From the NCBI GenBank assembly GCA_044227325.1, contig JBGAFI010000002.1, positions 62,001 through 126,000 of the forward strand: a stretch of DNA of 64,000 nt. The letters run 5' to 3'. How positions within the stretch are numbered: position 1 is the stretch's first letter; every line of letters starts with the position of its first letter. This document shows positions 26,452 to 34,724 of the stretch, piece after piece. A model generated the notes under the pieces. That model had not been told where the DNA came from, ran no database searches, and worked only from the letters and a program-made list of their open reading frames with translations. Made by a program: the position numbers and the translations under genes. Source of the stretch: PFJX01 sp044227325 (GTDB taxonomy: Bacteria; Pseudomonadota; Gammaproteobacteria; Burkholderiales; Thiobacillaceae).

Positions 26452-26943
26452 ATGTACAAGATTCCCGTTTCCGTCCTGGTGGTCATCCACACCCCGGATC
26501 TCCAGGTTCTGCTCATGGAGCGGGCCGACGCGCCGGGCCTGTGGCAGTCCGTCACCGGCAGCCAGGATCCGGGCGAGACCTTGATGCGGACCGCGATCCG
26601 GGAAGTGGCGGAGGAAACCGGCCTGGACGCGACGCGCCACACGCTCACGGATTGGCGCTTCCAGTACGAGTTCGAGATTTTCGAGCGCTGGCGCGCCCGC
26701 TACGCACCGGGGGTGACCCACAACAGCGAGCACGTGTTCGGCCTGACCCTGCCCGAGGCCCTGCCGGTGACGCTGGCGCCGCGCGAACACCTGGCCTATG
26801 TCTGGCTGCCCTGGCGGGAGGCGGCGGAGAAGTGCTTCTCCTGGAGCAACGCGGCGGCGATCCGGCGGCTGGGGGAGGGTGGAGTGCCAGAGCCTGCCGA
26901 GCCGCCGGCGGACATTGACGATTCGGCCGGCTTGAACGCTTAG
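26452..26943 (+). CDS. nudB: Dihydroneopterin triphosphate pyrophosphatase (Nudix)
   Basis: A 163-aa Nudix hydrolase; NudB removes pyrophosphate from dihydroneopterin triphosphate in folate synthesis. The Nudix box is complete: G36-x5-E42-x7-R50-E51-V52-x-E54-E55-x-G57-L58. The N-terminus MYKIPVSVLVVIHT and the WRFQYEFEIFERWRARYAPGV segment are typical of NudB, which separates it from general MutT proteins. It starts 25 bp after the protease gene and may be co-transcribed. Confidence 0.85.
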   Translation: MYKIPVSVLVVIHTPDLQVLLMERADAPGLWQSVTGSQDPGETLMRTAIREVAEETGLDATRHTLTDWRFQYEFEIFERWRARYAPGVTHNSEHVFGLTLPEALPVTLAPREHLAYVWLPWREAAEKCFSWSNAAAIRRLGEGGVPEPAEPPADIDDSAGLNA

Positions 26944-26965
26944 CTGGGAATGGCTGATTCATTCG

Positions 26966-27052
26966 GTCATCGCGAGGCGCGTAGCGAGGTGGCGATCCAT
27001 GATCTGTCGATGCCGGAAGCCTGATGGATTGCCGCGCTTCGCTCGCAATGAC
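26966..27052. repeat. Dispersed palindromic repeat, copy 1
   Basis: The left arm begins GTCATCGCGAGGCGCGTAGC and carries GGCGATCCAT. The right arm is ATGGATTGCCGCGCTTCGC followed by TCGCAATGAC. The arms are imperfect reverse complements. This class of intergenic repeat (GTCATTGCGAGC...GGCAATCCAT) is known from many bacterial genomes. Confidence 0.7.
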
Positions 27053-27087
27053 AATTTTCAAATGAATCAGTGGTTCACTCGCCGTCT

Positions 27088-27121
27088 TCCCCCTTTGGAA
27101 AAGGGGGAGTGAGGGGGATTC
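27088..27121. repeat. C-rich palindromic repeat, copy 1
   Basis: TTCCCCCTTTGGAAAAGGGG followed by GAGTGAGGGGGATTC. CCCCCTTT pairs with AAAAGGGGG. The same sequence recurs, with small changes, between bioF and bioH (30958-30994 and, inverted, 31021-31058), so this is a dispersed repeat rather than a gene-specific terminator. Confidence 0.7.
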
Positions 27122-27252
27122 GTCGAGTATCGGGATGGATTGTTTCGCCGCTGTTCCCCTGCCCCAGCCCATCCACGGACGGCTTTGCATAGCCGTCCGG
27201 CTTCGATGGCGGCGAGGTCGTGAAAATCTTTGGTGGAGCGCTGATAACTTCC

Positions 27253-27339
27253 GTCATCGCGAGGAGAGAAGCGACACGGCGATCCAGCGCGTGTCGCTTC
27301 TGGATGCCTCATGGATGGCTTCATTCCGTTCGCAATGAC
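27253..27339. repeat. Dispersed palindromic repeat, copy 2
   Basis: It starts GTCATCGCGAGGAGAGAAGC and ends TTCCGTTCGCAATGAC. The central arms GCGACACGGCGATCCAG and CTGGATGCC are imperfectly complementary. It has the same architecture and ends as the copy at 26966-27052, but with a different central sequence. Confidence 0.65.
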
Positions 27340-27419
27340 AAGCCATGGGGTGCTCCAGCGCCACCTGGGCCGAACCGGTCCATGGGCTGTAGCGCCGCTT
27401 TCCTCCGCTGGGCTTCCGC

Positions 27420-28127
27420 TTAAAGCGTGCGCGCCACCACCCAGGCCGAGACTTCCATCGCTCCCGCCTTGCGTACCGTCTTCGCCAGCTCGTCCAGGCT
27501 GGCGCCGCTGGTCATGACATCGTCCAGCAAGGCGACGCGTTTTCCGCGCAGATCCAGGTCGCAGCGGAAGGCGCCGCGCAGGTTGCGGCGCCGGGCTTTC
27601 AGGTCCAGCCCGGCCTGGGGTGGGGTGTCGCGGATGCGCGCGCAGCCGTGGGGTGTCCAGGGAATGTCCAGCAGGGGCGCGAGGCGGCGGGCGATTTCCC
27701 CGGCCTGGTTGAAGCCCCGTTCGGCCAGGCGCGTGTCGTGCAGGGGCATGGGGATGACGAGGTCGGGCGGCGCCGCATCCGCCAGCTCCCGGGCGAGGGC
27801 GGCGGCGAACCAGTCGGTCACGGCCAGGGCGCCGCCGTACTTGCAGTGCTTCACCATCGCGTCCAGGGGGAAGGCATAGGCGTAGACCGCGACGCTGCGC
27901 GCGAAGGCGGGCGGATGCTTCAGGCAATGCCCGCACAGCGCGCCGTCGTGGGTGGGCAGGGCGCATTGGGGACAACGGGCGCGGGGCAAAAGGGGCAGGT
28001 CGCCGGCGCAGCCCGGGCAGAGCATCCGGCCGACCACCCGCGCGCCGCAGAGAAGGCAATCCTGCGGTAGCCGGGTTTGAACAAATCCGCGGCAGTTGTT
28101 CAGAATATTGGTGATCGTGTTTGACAA
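27420..28127 (-). CDS. comF: ComF family protein (phosphoribosyltransferase fold)
   Basis: A 235-aa ComF/GntX-like protein linked to DNA uptake or use of DNA as a nutrient. The N-terminal half has cysteine pairs of a zinc-finger-like region (CLLCG, CPGC, CPQC, CGHC). The C-terminal half has the phosphoribosyltransferase signature VALLDDVMTSGASL at about 195-208. It is divergent from the biotin cluster, with about 83 bp between starts. Association of comF with bio genes is common in beta- and gamma-proteobacteria. Confidence 0.88.
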   Translation of the reverse strand: MSNTITNILNNCRGFVQTRLPQDCLLCGARVVGRMLCPGCAGDLPLLPRARCPQCALPTHDGALCGHCLKHPPAFARSVAVYAYAFPLDAMVKHCKYGGALAVTDWFAAALARELADAAPPDLVIPMPLHDTRLAERGFNQAGEIARRLAPLLDIPWTPHGCARIRDTPPQAGLDLKARRRNLRGAFRCDLDLRGKRVALLDDVMTSGASLDELAKTVRKAGAMEVSAWVVARTL

Positions 28128-28210
28128 GTTCTGGCGCCTCCCGGAACATCCCTCGGCTTATTTCCGTATCCCGCCCTGAAATTCTGCCCTGATTTTCCCG
28201 GATCGACTCC

Positions 28211-28656
28211 ATGACCGAACAACGTGTGATCACCGCCGCATCCTGTCTGACCAGCGCCCGCCTGTTCAATTACTTCTCCGTCGGTACCACGCTGTTGTCC
28301 GCCTCGCTGTACACCCTGGGACTTTCGATCTCCGACAAGCGGATGACCTTCCTGCCCCTGGCCATGTCCTGGCCGCCGATCATGATCTGGCTGGCGTTTT
28401 CCATCTTCGTCTACGCCTCCATCGCCCACCACCCCGACGCGAACGTGCGCCATTTCAACAAATGGGCGGGATACCGCTATTACGCCGTGGTCGGCACGCT
28501 GACCGTTTTTTCCAACGATCTCGCCCATCTCCCCACCGGCTGGCCCGGCGTCTACGCGCTCATGGTGCTCACCCTGGTGCCCTGGTCGCTGTTCGACATC
28601 TGGAAGGCGGGCAAGATCAACTGGCGCGATATCGAAGTCGAAAAGGAAGCCCACTG

Positions 28657-28657
<1 letters not shown>
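28211..28657 (+). CDS. Hypothetical membrane protein coupled to bioB
   Basis: A 148-aa protein with about four hydrophobic segments (near 20-40, 48-68, 85-105 and 112-130). It starts MTEQRVITAASCLTSARLFN. The family is not recognised. Its stop overlaps the bioB start (ATGA), so it belongs to the biotin operon and is translationally coupled to bioB. A role linked to biotin (for example precursor or product transport) is possible from position only. Confidence 0.7.
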
Positions 28658-29640
<983 letters not shown>

Positions 29641-29650
29641 GTTGTCGCTG

Positions 29651-29685
29651 GAAACGCGAAATGTGAAACGTGAAACGTGAAATGT
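29651..29685 (+). repeat. Five tandem 7-bp repeats (GAAAYGT)
   Basis: Contiguous units GAAACGC, GAAATGT, GAAACGT, GAAACGT and GAAATGT lie just after bioB. The spacer continues with inverted versions (GCGTTTCAC at 29706-29714; CACATTTCTCATTTCAC at 29738-29754), so the transcript could fold into a long GAAA/TTTC-rich hairpin just before bioF. Confidence 0.75.
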
Positions 29686-29762
29686 GCGGCTCAGTTTAGG
29701 TTTTCGCGTTTCACTCGCTGCCTCGAAGAGGCGAGGTCACATTTCTCATTTCACGCCGCAGG

Positions 29763-30923
29763 ATGAATCCAGACCAACTTCAATCCGCCCTCGCCGAACT
29801 CGACAGCCTTGGCCTGCGCCGCCAGCGCCGCGTGCTGGACGGCCCCCAGGGTGTGCGCGTGCGGCTGGATGGGCGCGACTACCTGTCCTTCTCCAGCAAC
29901 GACTACCTGGGCCTGGCCAATCATCCCGGGATCGTCAGCGCCGCCCAGTTGGCCGCGGCCCGTTTCGGCGTGGGCGCCGGCGCGGCCCATCTGCTCACCG
30001 GCCACCATCGCCTGCACCACGATCTGGAGCGGGAACTCGCCGCCTTCGTCGGCCTGCCTGCCGCGCTGCTGTTCTCCACCGGTTACATGGCCAGCCTGGG
30101 CGTGATTCCCGCCTTGCTGGACCGGCACGGGGAAGTGTTCGAGGACCGGCTCAACCACGCCTCCCTGGTGGACGCGGCGGTGCTGTCCAGGGCGAAGCTG
30201 ACCCGCTATCCCCATCTGGACCTGGACTGGCTGGACCGGAAGCTGGCGGAGAGCACGGCGAAGACCAAGCTCATTGCCACGGACACGGTGTTCAGCATGG
30301 ACGGCGACCTGGCGCCGCTGCCGGCACTGCTGGCCCTGGCGGAGAAGCACGGCGCCTGGCTGTACGCGGACGACGCCCATGGCTTCGGCGTGCTGGGCGA
30401 ACGGGGGCAGGGCGCCTTGGCGCATTTCTCCCTTTCTTCCAGCCTCCGCCTGATCTATCTGGCCACCCTGGGCAAGGCGGCCGGCGTCGCCGGCGCTTTC
30501 GTCGCCGGCGCGGAAGACCTGATCGAATGGCTGGTAAACCGGGCGCGCACCTACATCTACACCACCGCCCAGCCGCCCATGCTGGCCGCCGCGACCGCCG
30601 CGAGCCTGGAACTGATCGCCGGGGAAACCTGGCGGCGCGAGCGCCTATGCGAACTGGTGGCGCGCCTGAAAGCCGGCGTCGCGGGCCTGCCCTGGCCGTT
30701 GATGGTGTCGGACAGTCCCATCCAGCCCCTCCTGGTGGGCGGCAACGAGGACGCCCTGCGCCTCGCGGACGGCCTGCGCGAACGCGGCATCCTGATTCCC
30801 GCGATCCGCCCGCCCACGGTGCCCCAGGGCGAGGCGCGCCTGCGCATCTCCCTGTCCGCCGCCCATGTTCCCGAGGATGTGGACGCCCTGCTCGCGGCCT
30901 TGGAGGAACTGGCCCATGCTTGA
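29763..30923 (+). CDS. bioF: 8-amino-7-oxononanoate synthase
   Basis: PLP-dependent alpha-oxoamine synthase joining pimeloyl-ACP (or -CoA) with alanine, 386 aa. The PLP lysine is K238 in LATLGKAAGVAG, the phosphate-binding DDAHGFGVLG and the TDTVFSMDGD segment are present, and length is normal. It is separated from bioB by 122 bp of repeat sequence, so the two may be regulated partly apart. Confidence 0.96.
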   Translation: MNPDQLQSALAELDSLGLRRQRRVLDGPQGVRVRLDGRDYLSFSSNDYLGLANHPGIVSAAQLAAARFGVGAGAAHLLTGHHRLHHDLERELAAFVGLPAALLFSTGYMASLGVIPALLDRHGEVFEDRLNHASLVDAAVLSRAKLTRYPHLDLDWLDRKLAESTAKTKLIATDTVFSMDGDLAPLPALLALAEKHGAWLYADDAHGFGVLGERGQGALAHFSLSSSLRLIYLATLGKAAGVAGAFVAGAEDLIEWLVNRARTYIYTTAQPPMLAAATAASLELIAGETWRRERLCELVARLKAGVAGLPWPLMVSDSPIQPLLVGGNEDALRLADGLRERGILIPAIRPPTVPQGEARLRISLSAAHVPEDVDALLAALEELAHA

Positions 30924-30957
30924 AGCCATGGCCCGGCGCTCCAGCTTGCTTCCCGGT

Positions 30958-31058
30958 TCCCCCCTTTGGAAAAGGGGGAGCAGGGGGGATTCCCGCGCCC
31001 CATGTCCGGGTGCCCCTCGACCAATCCCCCTCCTTCCCCCTTTCGTAAATGGGGAGGC
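30958..31058. repeat. Inverted pair of C-rich palindromic repeats between bioF and bioH
   Basis: Copy 30958-30994 (TTCCCCCCTTTGGAAAAGGG...) matches the repeat at 27088-27121. Copy 31021-31058 is a diverged inverted version (AATCCCCCTCCTTCCCCCTT...). Each can fold alone (CCCCCTTT with AAAGGGGG) or with the other. They fill most of the bioF-bioH spacer; an attenuating effect on bioHCD is possible but not shown. Confidence 0.65.
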
Positions 31059-31106
31059 CATGGCGCGGAGCGGGTGCCTCGCGCAGCGTCACGCGGGGAG
31101 GAAGGA

Positions 31107-31874
31107 TTGAGCGCTCCCGGTCCCGCCTCCAGTCCCGCCCCCGGCGCGACGCCCGTGCCCCGCGTATTCCTGCACGGCTGGGGCCTGCACGGCGGCATCT
31201 GGTCGGAAACCCTGGCCGCGCTGCCGGGGACGGCGCCCGATCTGCCCGGTTACGGCGCCGTGTCCGCCGTCACGCCCTACACGGCGGAAACCCTGGCGGA
31301 TGCGGTCGCGGCGACCCTCGCCGGTCCGGTCCACCTGATCGGCTGGTCGCTGGGCGGCATGGTGGCGCTGGCCCTGGCCGCGCGCCATCCCGGCAAGGTG
31401 GCGAAGCTGGTGCTGGTGGGAGCGAGCCCGGCCTTCGTCCAGCGGCACGACTGGCCCCACGGCTTGGCGCCGGAGGTTCTGGCCGACTTCGCCGACTCCC
31501 TGCGCCAGGACTACCGGGCGACCCTGCTGCGCTTCCTATCGCTCCAGGCCCGGGGCGGCGACGCGGCGCGGGCGGTGATCGGCCGCCTGCGCGAGACCGT
31601 TTTCCAGCGCGGGGAGCCGGAGGCCGCGACGCTCGCGGCCGGACTCGGCCTGCTGCGGGAGGTGGACCTGCGCGCAGTCGCCGCGAACGTCGCCTGCCCC
31701 GCTCTGGTGGTGCATGGCGCCTACGACACCCTGTGTCCCGTGGACACGGGGCGCTGGCTCGCCGGGCGCATTCCCGGCGCCCGGCTGGCGCTGCACGAGC
31801 GGGCCGCCCATGCGCCTTTCCTGTCCCATCCGGATTGGTTCGCGCAACAAGTCGGGGTCTTCCTGCATGAATGA
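31107..31874 (+). CDS. bioH: Pimeloyl-ACP methyl ester esterase
   Basis: Alpha/beta hydrolase that removes the methyl ester to end pimelate elongation, 255 aa. The nucleophile is S81 in GWSLGG, with the oxyanion HGWGLHGG motif near 23-30. The likely triad partners are the Asp in HGAYDTLCP and the His in RAAHAPFLSHP. The start chosen is TTG 31107 because GGGGAGGAAGG lies 1-11 bases before it and the longer frame upstream runs through the C-rich repeats. Confidence 0.9.
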   Translation: MSAPGPASSPAPGATPVPRVFLHGWGLHGGIWSETLAALPGTAPDLPGYGAVSAVTPYTAETLADAVAATLAGPVHLIGWSLGGMVALALAARHPGKVAKLVLVGASPAFVQRHDWPHGLAPEVLADFADSLRQDYRATLLRFLSLQARGGDAARAVIGRLRETVFQRGEPEAATLAAGLGLLREVDLRAVAANVACPALVVHGAYDTLCPVDTGRWLAGRIPGARLALHERAAHAPFLSHPDWFAQQVGVFLHE

Positions 31875-32772
31875 GGGACTCAAGCGCGCCATCCGCCGCG
31901 CCTTCGAATCCGCCGCCGCCACCTACGACGACGCGGCCTTCCTGCAGCAGGAAATCGCGCGCCGCCTGGACGAGCATTTCGAAGGCATGAAGATCGTTCC
32001 GCAACGCATCCTCGACGCGGGCTGCGGCACCGGCTTCGCCGCGCCCCTGCTCAAGGCGCGCTTTCCTAAAGCAAGCCTGGTCGGCCTGGATCTGGCCCAT
32101 GCCATGGCGGCCCGCGCCAGGGAACTGCATGGCGCGGCGCCCGGCTGGCGCGGCCTGCTGTCGCGCCTCGCGCCCGGCCCCGCGCCCTACGCCGCCCTGT
32201 GCGCGGACATGGAGCGCCTGCCCCTGGCGAAGGACAGCCTGGATCTGGTCTGGTCCAGCCTGGCCCTGCAATGGGTGGGAGAGCCGGATAGCGCGTTCCG
32301 GGAAATCCACCGCGCGCTGAAACCCGAGGGTCTGTTCCTCTTCGCCACCTTCGGGCCGGATACTCTGATGGAGTTGCGCGCCGCCAGCGCCGACCTGGAC
32401 GGACACCAGCACGTGAACCGTTTCATCGACATGCACGACCTGGGCGACGCCCTGGTGCACGCGGGCTTCAGCAATCCGGTCATGGAAATGGAGCGCGTCA
32501 CCCTGACCTACCAGGCCCTGCCGGGCCTGTTGCGCGACCTCAAGGCCATCGGCGCCCACACCGTGCTGGAGGATCGGCGCGCGGGATTGATGGGCAAGCG
32601 GGAATGGCAGCGGCTCGCGGACAACTACGAACGCTTCCGCCGGGACGGCCGCCTGCCGGCCACCTACGAGGTGGTCTACGGCCACGCCTGGGCCGGCCGC
32701 AAGGACAAGCTGGAGGACGGGCGCCAGGTGATCCGGTTCAAGATCGAAAATCGCAAGGCGGGTCTGCGATGA
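31867..32772 (+). CDS. bioC: Malonyl-ACP O-methyltransferase
   Basis: SAM-dependent methyltransferase that starts pimelate synthesis by methylating malonyl-ACP, 301 aa. SAM motif I is ILDAGCGTGFAAP, followed by LVGLDLA (motif II) and DLVWSSLALQWVG (post-motif typical of BioC). The start ATG 31867 overlaps bioH by 8 bp. Together with bioH it supplies pimeloyl-ACP for BioF. Confidence 0.94.
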   Translation: MNEGLKRAIRRAFESAAATYDDAAFLQQEIARRLDEHFEGMKIVPQRILDAGCGTGFAAPLLKARFPKASLVGLDLAHAMAARARELHGAAPGWRGLLSRLAPGPAPYAALCADMERLPLAKDSLDLVWSSLALQWVGEPDSAFREIHRALKPEGLFLFATFGPDTLMELRAASADLDGHQHVNRFIDMHDLGDALVHAGFSNPVMEMERVTLTYQALPGLLRDLKAIGAHTVLEDRRAGLMGKREWQRLADNYERFRRDGRLPATYEVVYGHAWAGRKDKLEDGRQVIRFKIENRKAGLR

Positions 32773-33488
32773 ACGCGGGCGCGACCTCCGGCCTGTTCAT
32801 CACCGGCACCGACACCGGCGTCGGCAAGACCCTGTTCAGCGCCGCCCTGCTGCACGCCCTGGGCGATCTGGGCCTGCGCGCCGTTGGCATGAAGCCGGTG
32901 GCGGCGGGGGCGGAGCTGAAGGAGGGCGTCTGGGTCAACGAGGACGTGGCCGAGCTGGCCGCCGCGTCCGGCGTCGCGGCACCGGCTGAACTGATCAATC
33001 CCTATCTGTTCCGGGAGGCCATCGCGCCCCATCTGGCCGCCGACCACAAGGGCGTGAACATCGAGATTCCCCGCATCGCCGCCGCCTACGATGAACTGGC
33101 CGCTCTGGCGGACTTCGTGGTGGTGGAGGGGGTCGGCGGTTTCCGCGTGCCCCTGGGGCCGGAGCGGGACACGGCCGACCTCGCGGTTCGCCTGGGCCTG
33201 CCCTTGATCCTGGTGGTGGGCATGCGCCTGGGCTGCATCAACCATGCGCTGCTCAGCGCCGAAGCCATCGCCGCCCGCGGGCTGAAACTCGTGGCCTGGG
33301 TCGCCAACCGCATCGACCCGGACATGGCGGCCTACGACGAAAACCTGGATACCCTGCGCGCCCGTCTGCCGGCTCCCCTGCTGGCCGAACTGCCCTTCGC
33401 GGCAAACCCCGAGGCGCGCCGGCTCGCGCACCTGATTCCGCCGCAAAAGTTGAGCGCGTTGATCGGGTATATCAGTAAACCCGAATAA
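32769..33488 (+). CDS. bioD: Dethiobiotin synthetase
   Basis: ATP-dependent carboxylase making dethiobiotin from diaminopelargonate, 239 aa. The N-terminal P-loop is G13-TDTGVGKT, with VGMKPVAAG next and VVVEGVGGFRVPL in the middle, as in BioD. It overlaps bioC by 4 bp (ATGA). The step before it (bioA, diaminopelargonate synthase) is not encoded in this window and must lie elsewhere. It is the last gene of the biotin operon. Confidence 0.95.
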   Translation: MNAGATSGLFITGTDTGVGKTLFSAALLHALGDLGLRAVGMKPVAAGAELKEGVWVNEDVAELAAASGVAAPAELINPYLFREAIAPHLAADHKGVNIEIPRIAAAYDELAALADFVVVEGVGGFRVPLGPERDTADLAVRLGLPLILVVGMRLGCINHALLSAEAIAARGLKLVAWVANRIDPDMAAYDENLDTLRARLPAPLLAELPFAANPEARRLAHLIPPQKLSALIGYISKPE

Positions 33489-33620
33489 ACTTATATAAAA
33501 ATCAGTGACTTGCGGGGAAAATCCCGCTTGCCAGCCGGGCGTGACCGGACTAAGTTCACAACGCGCGGTCGAGCTCAACAAATTCATATCCAGCCATGCC
33601 GCGCCTTTGGAGAGGATGCG

Positions 33621-34698
33621 ATGAAGGTGACGCGACCGCTGGGGTTGAATGTATGCATCGCCATGTTCGGACTGGTTCCCGCCAGCCGTGCCCTGGCCGA
33701 CTGGCAACTGAACCTGTCCGCGCCGAAGTCGGACATCGCGGCGCTTCGTGGTGGTGTTCGGCGCCATGTTCTACGCCCTGTTCAAGCACCGGAAGAGCGT
33801 CGGCCACGAGGCCCATCATTTCCACGAGAACACCACGGTCGAGGTGATCTGGACGGTGATCCCGTTCCTGATTCTGGTGGGCATGGCCTATCCCGCGACC
33901 CGGGCGGTGCTGGACCAGAAGGACACGGCGAATCCGGATCTGACGGTGAAGATCACCGGCTACCAGTGGAAGTGGGAGTACGACTACCTCCAGGACGGCG
34001 TGAAGTTCATGAGCGTGCTGGCCACCCCCCGGGACCAGATCGAGAACAAGGCGGCCAAGGGTGAGCACTACCTGCTGGAGGTGGACGAACCGCTGGTGGT
34101 GCCGGTCGGCAAGAAGGTGCGCCTGCTGCTGACTTCCCACGATGTGATCCACGCCTGGTGGGTGCCGGCCCTGGGTGTGAAGCAGGACGCGATCCCCGGC
34201 TTCATCCGCGACACCTGGTTCCGCGCCACGGAGCCGGGCACCTACCGCGGCCAGTGCGCCGAGCTGTGCGGCAAGGACCACGGCTTCATGCCCATCGTCG
34301 TCGAGGCGAAAAGCGACGCCGATTACCAGGCCTGGCTGGATGGCAAGAAGGCCAAGCTGGCCATGGCCGCCGCCGATACCGGCAAGACCTTCACGGTGGA
34401 GGAACTCAGGGCCAAGGGCGAAAAGGTCTATGCGAACAATTGCGCCGCCTGCCACCAGCCGGACGGCAAGGGCCTGCCCGGCGCGTTCCCCGCCCTGGCC
34501 GGCTCCAAGGTGGCGACCGGCCCGGCGGCGGCGCATATCGGCATCGTGCTGCACGGCAAGGCGGGCACCGCGATGTCCGCGTTCGGCGAACAATTGAACG
34601 ACGCCGACATCGCCGCGGTGTTGACCTGGGAACGGACTTCCTGGGGCAACCAGGCCACGCCTGTGCAGCCGGCGGACGTGAAAGCCCTGCGCAAGTAG
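33621..34698 (+). CDS. coxB: Cytochrome c oxidase subunit II with fused cytochrome c domain (caa3 type); N-terminal deletion/frameshift
   Basis: CuA subunit that takes electrons from cytochrome c. ATG 33621 has a GGAGAGGA site and gives a signal peptide and DWQLNLSAPKSDIAA, the normal mature start. The expected IYDLH...membrane-helix-1 segment (about 16 residues) is then missing, and the next recognisable part, FVVVFGAMFYALFKHRKS, is in another frame from about 33745. This fits a loss of about 47 bp. The rest is intact: TM2, the CuA motif GQCAELCGKDHGFM, and a C-terminal haem-c domain (CAACH near 34445). An alternative GTG start at 33748 would give a 316-aa protein without signal peptide and with only half of helix 1. 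It is either a real lesion or an assembly error. Confidence 0.8.
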
Positions 34699-34724
34699 CG
34701 CGATAAGACGAGGCAGGAGACGAC

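Larger units (their letters stand above)
26944..27419. other. 476-bp repeat-rich spacer without a supported gene
   Basis: The spacer between nudB and comF (convergent) holds two related long imperfect palindromes (26966-27052 and 27253-27339), a C-rich palindrome (27088-27121), and a perfect 9-bp hairpin (27176-27184 with 27191-27199, loop TTGCAT). Open frames here have no coding-like third-position bias. It looks like an accumulation site for dispersed intergenic repeats and may also terminate both convergent genes. Confidence 0.6.

Noticed and set aside
29651..29685. Possible CRISPR-like array
   Set aside because: Units are 7 bp and contiguous without spacers; this is a simple tandem repeat.
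30958..31058. Terminators between bioF and bioH
   Set aside because: The C-rich palindromes lack T-runs, match a dispersed repeat at 27088-27121 and sit inside an apparent operon.
33459..33476. TTGAT...ATCAG near the bioD end as an FNR-type site for the cox operon
   Set aside because: The half-sites are 7 bp apart rather than 4 and lie inside bioD, more than 140 bp before coxB.
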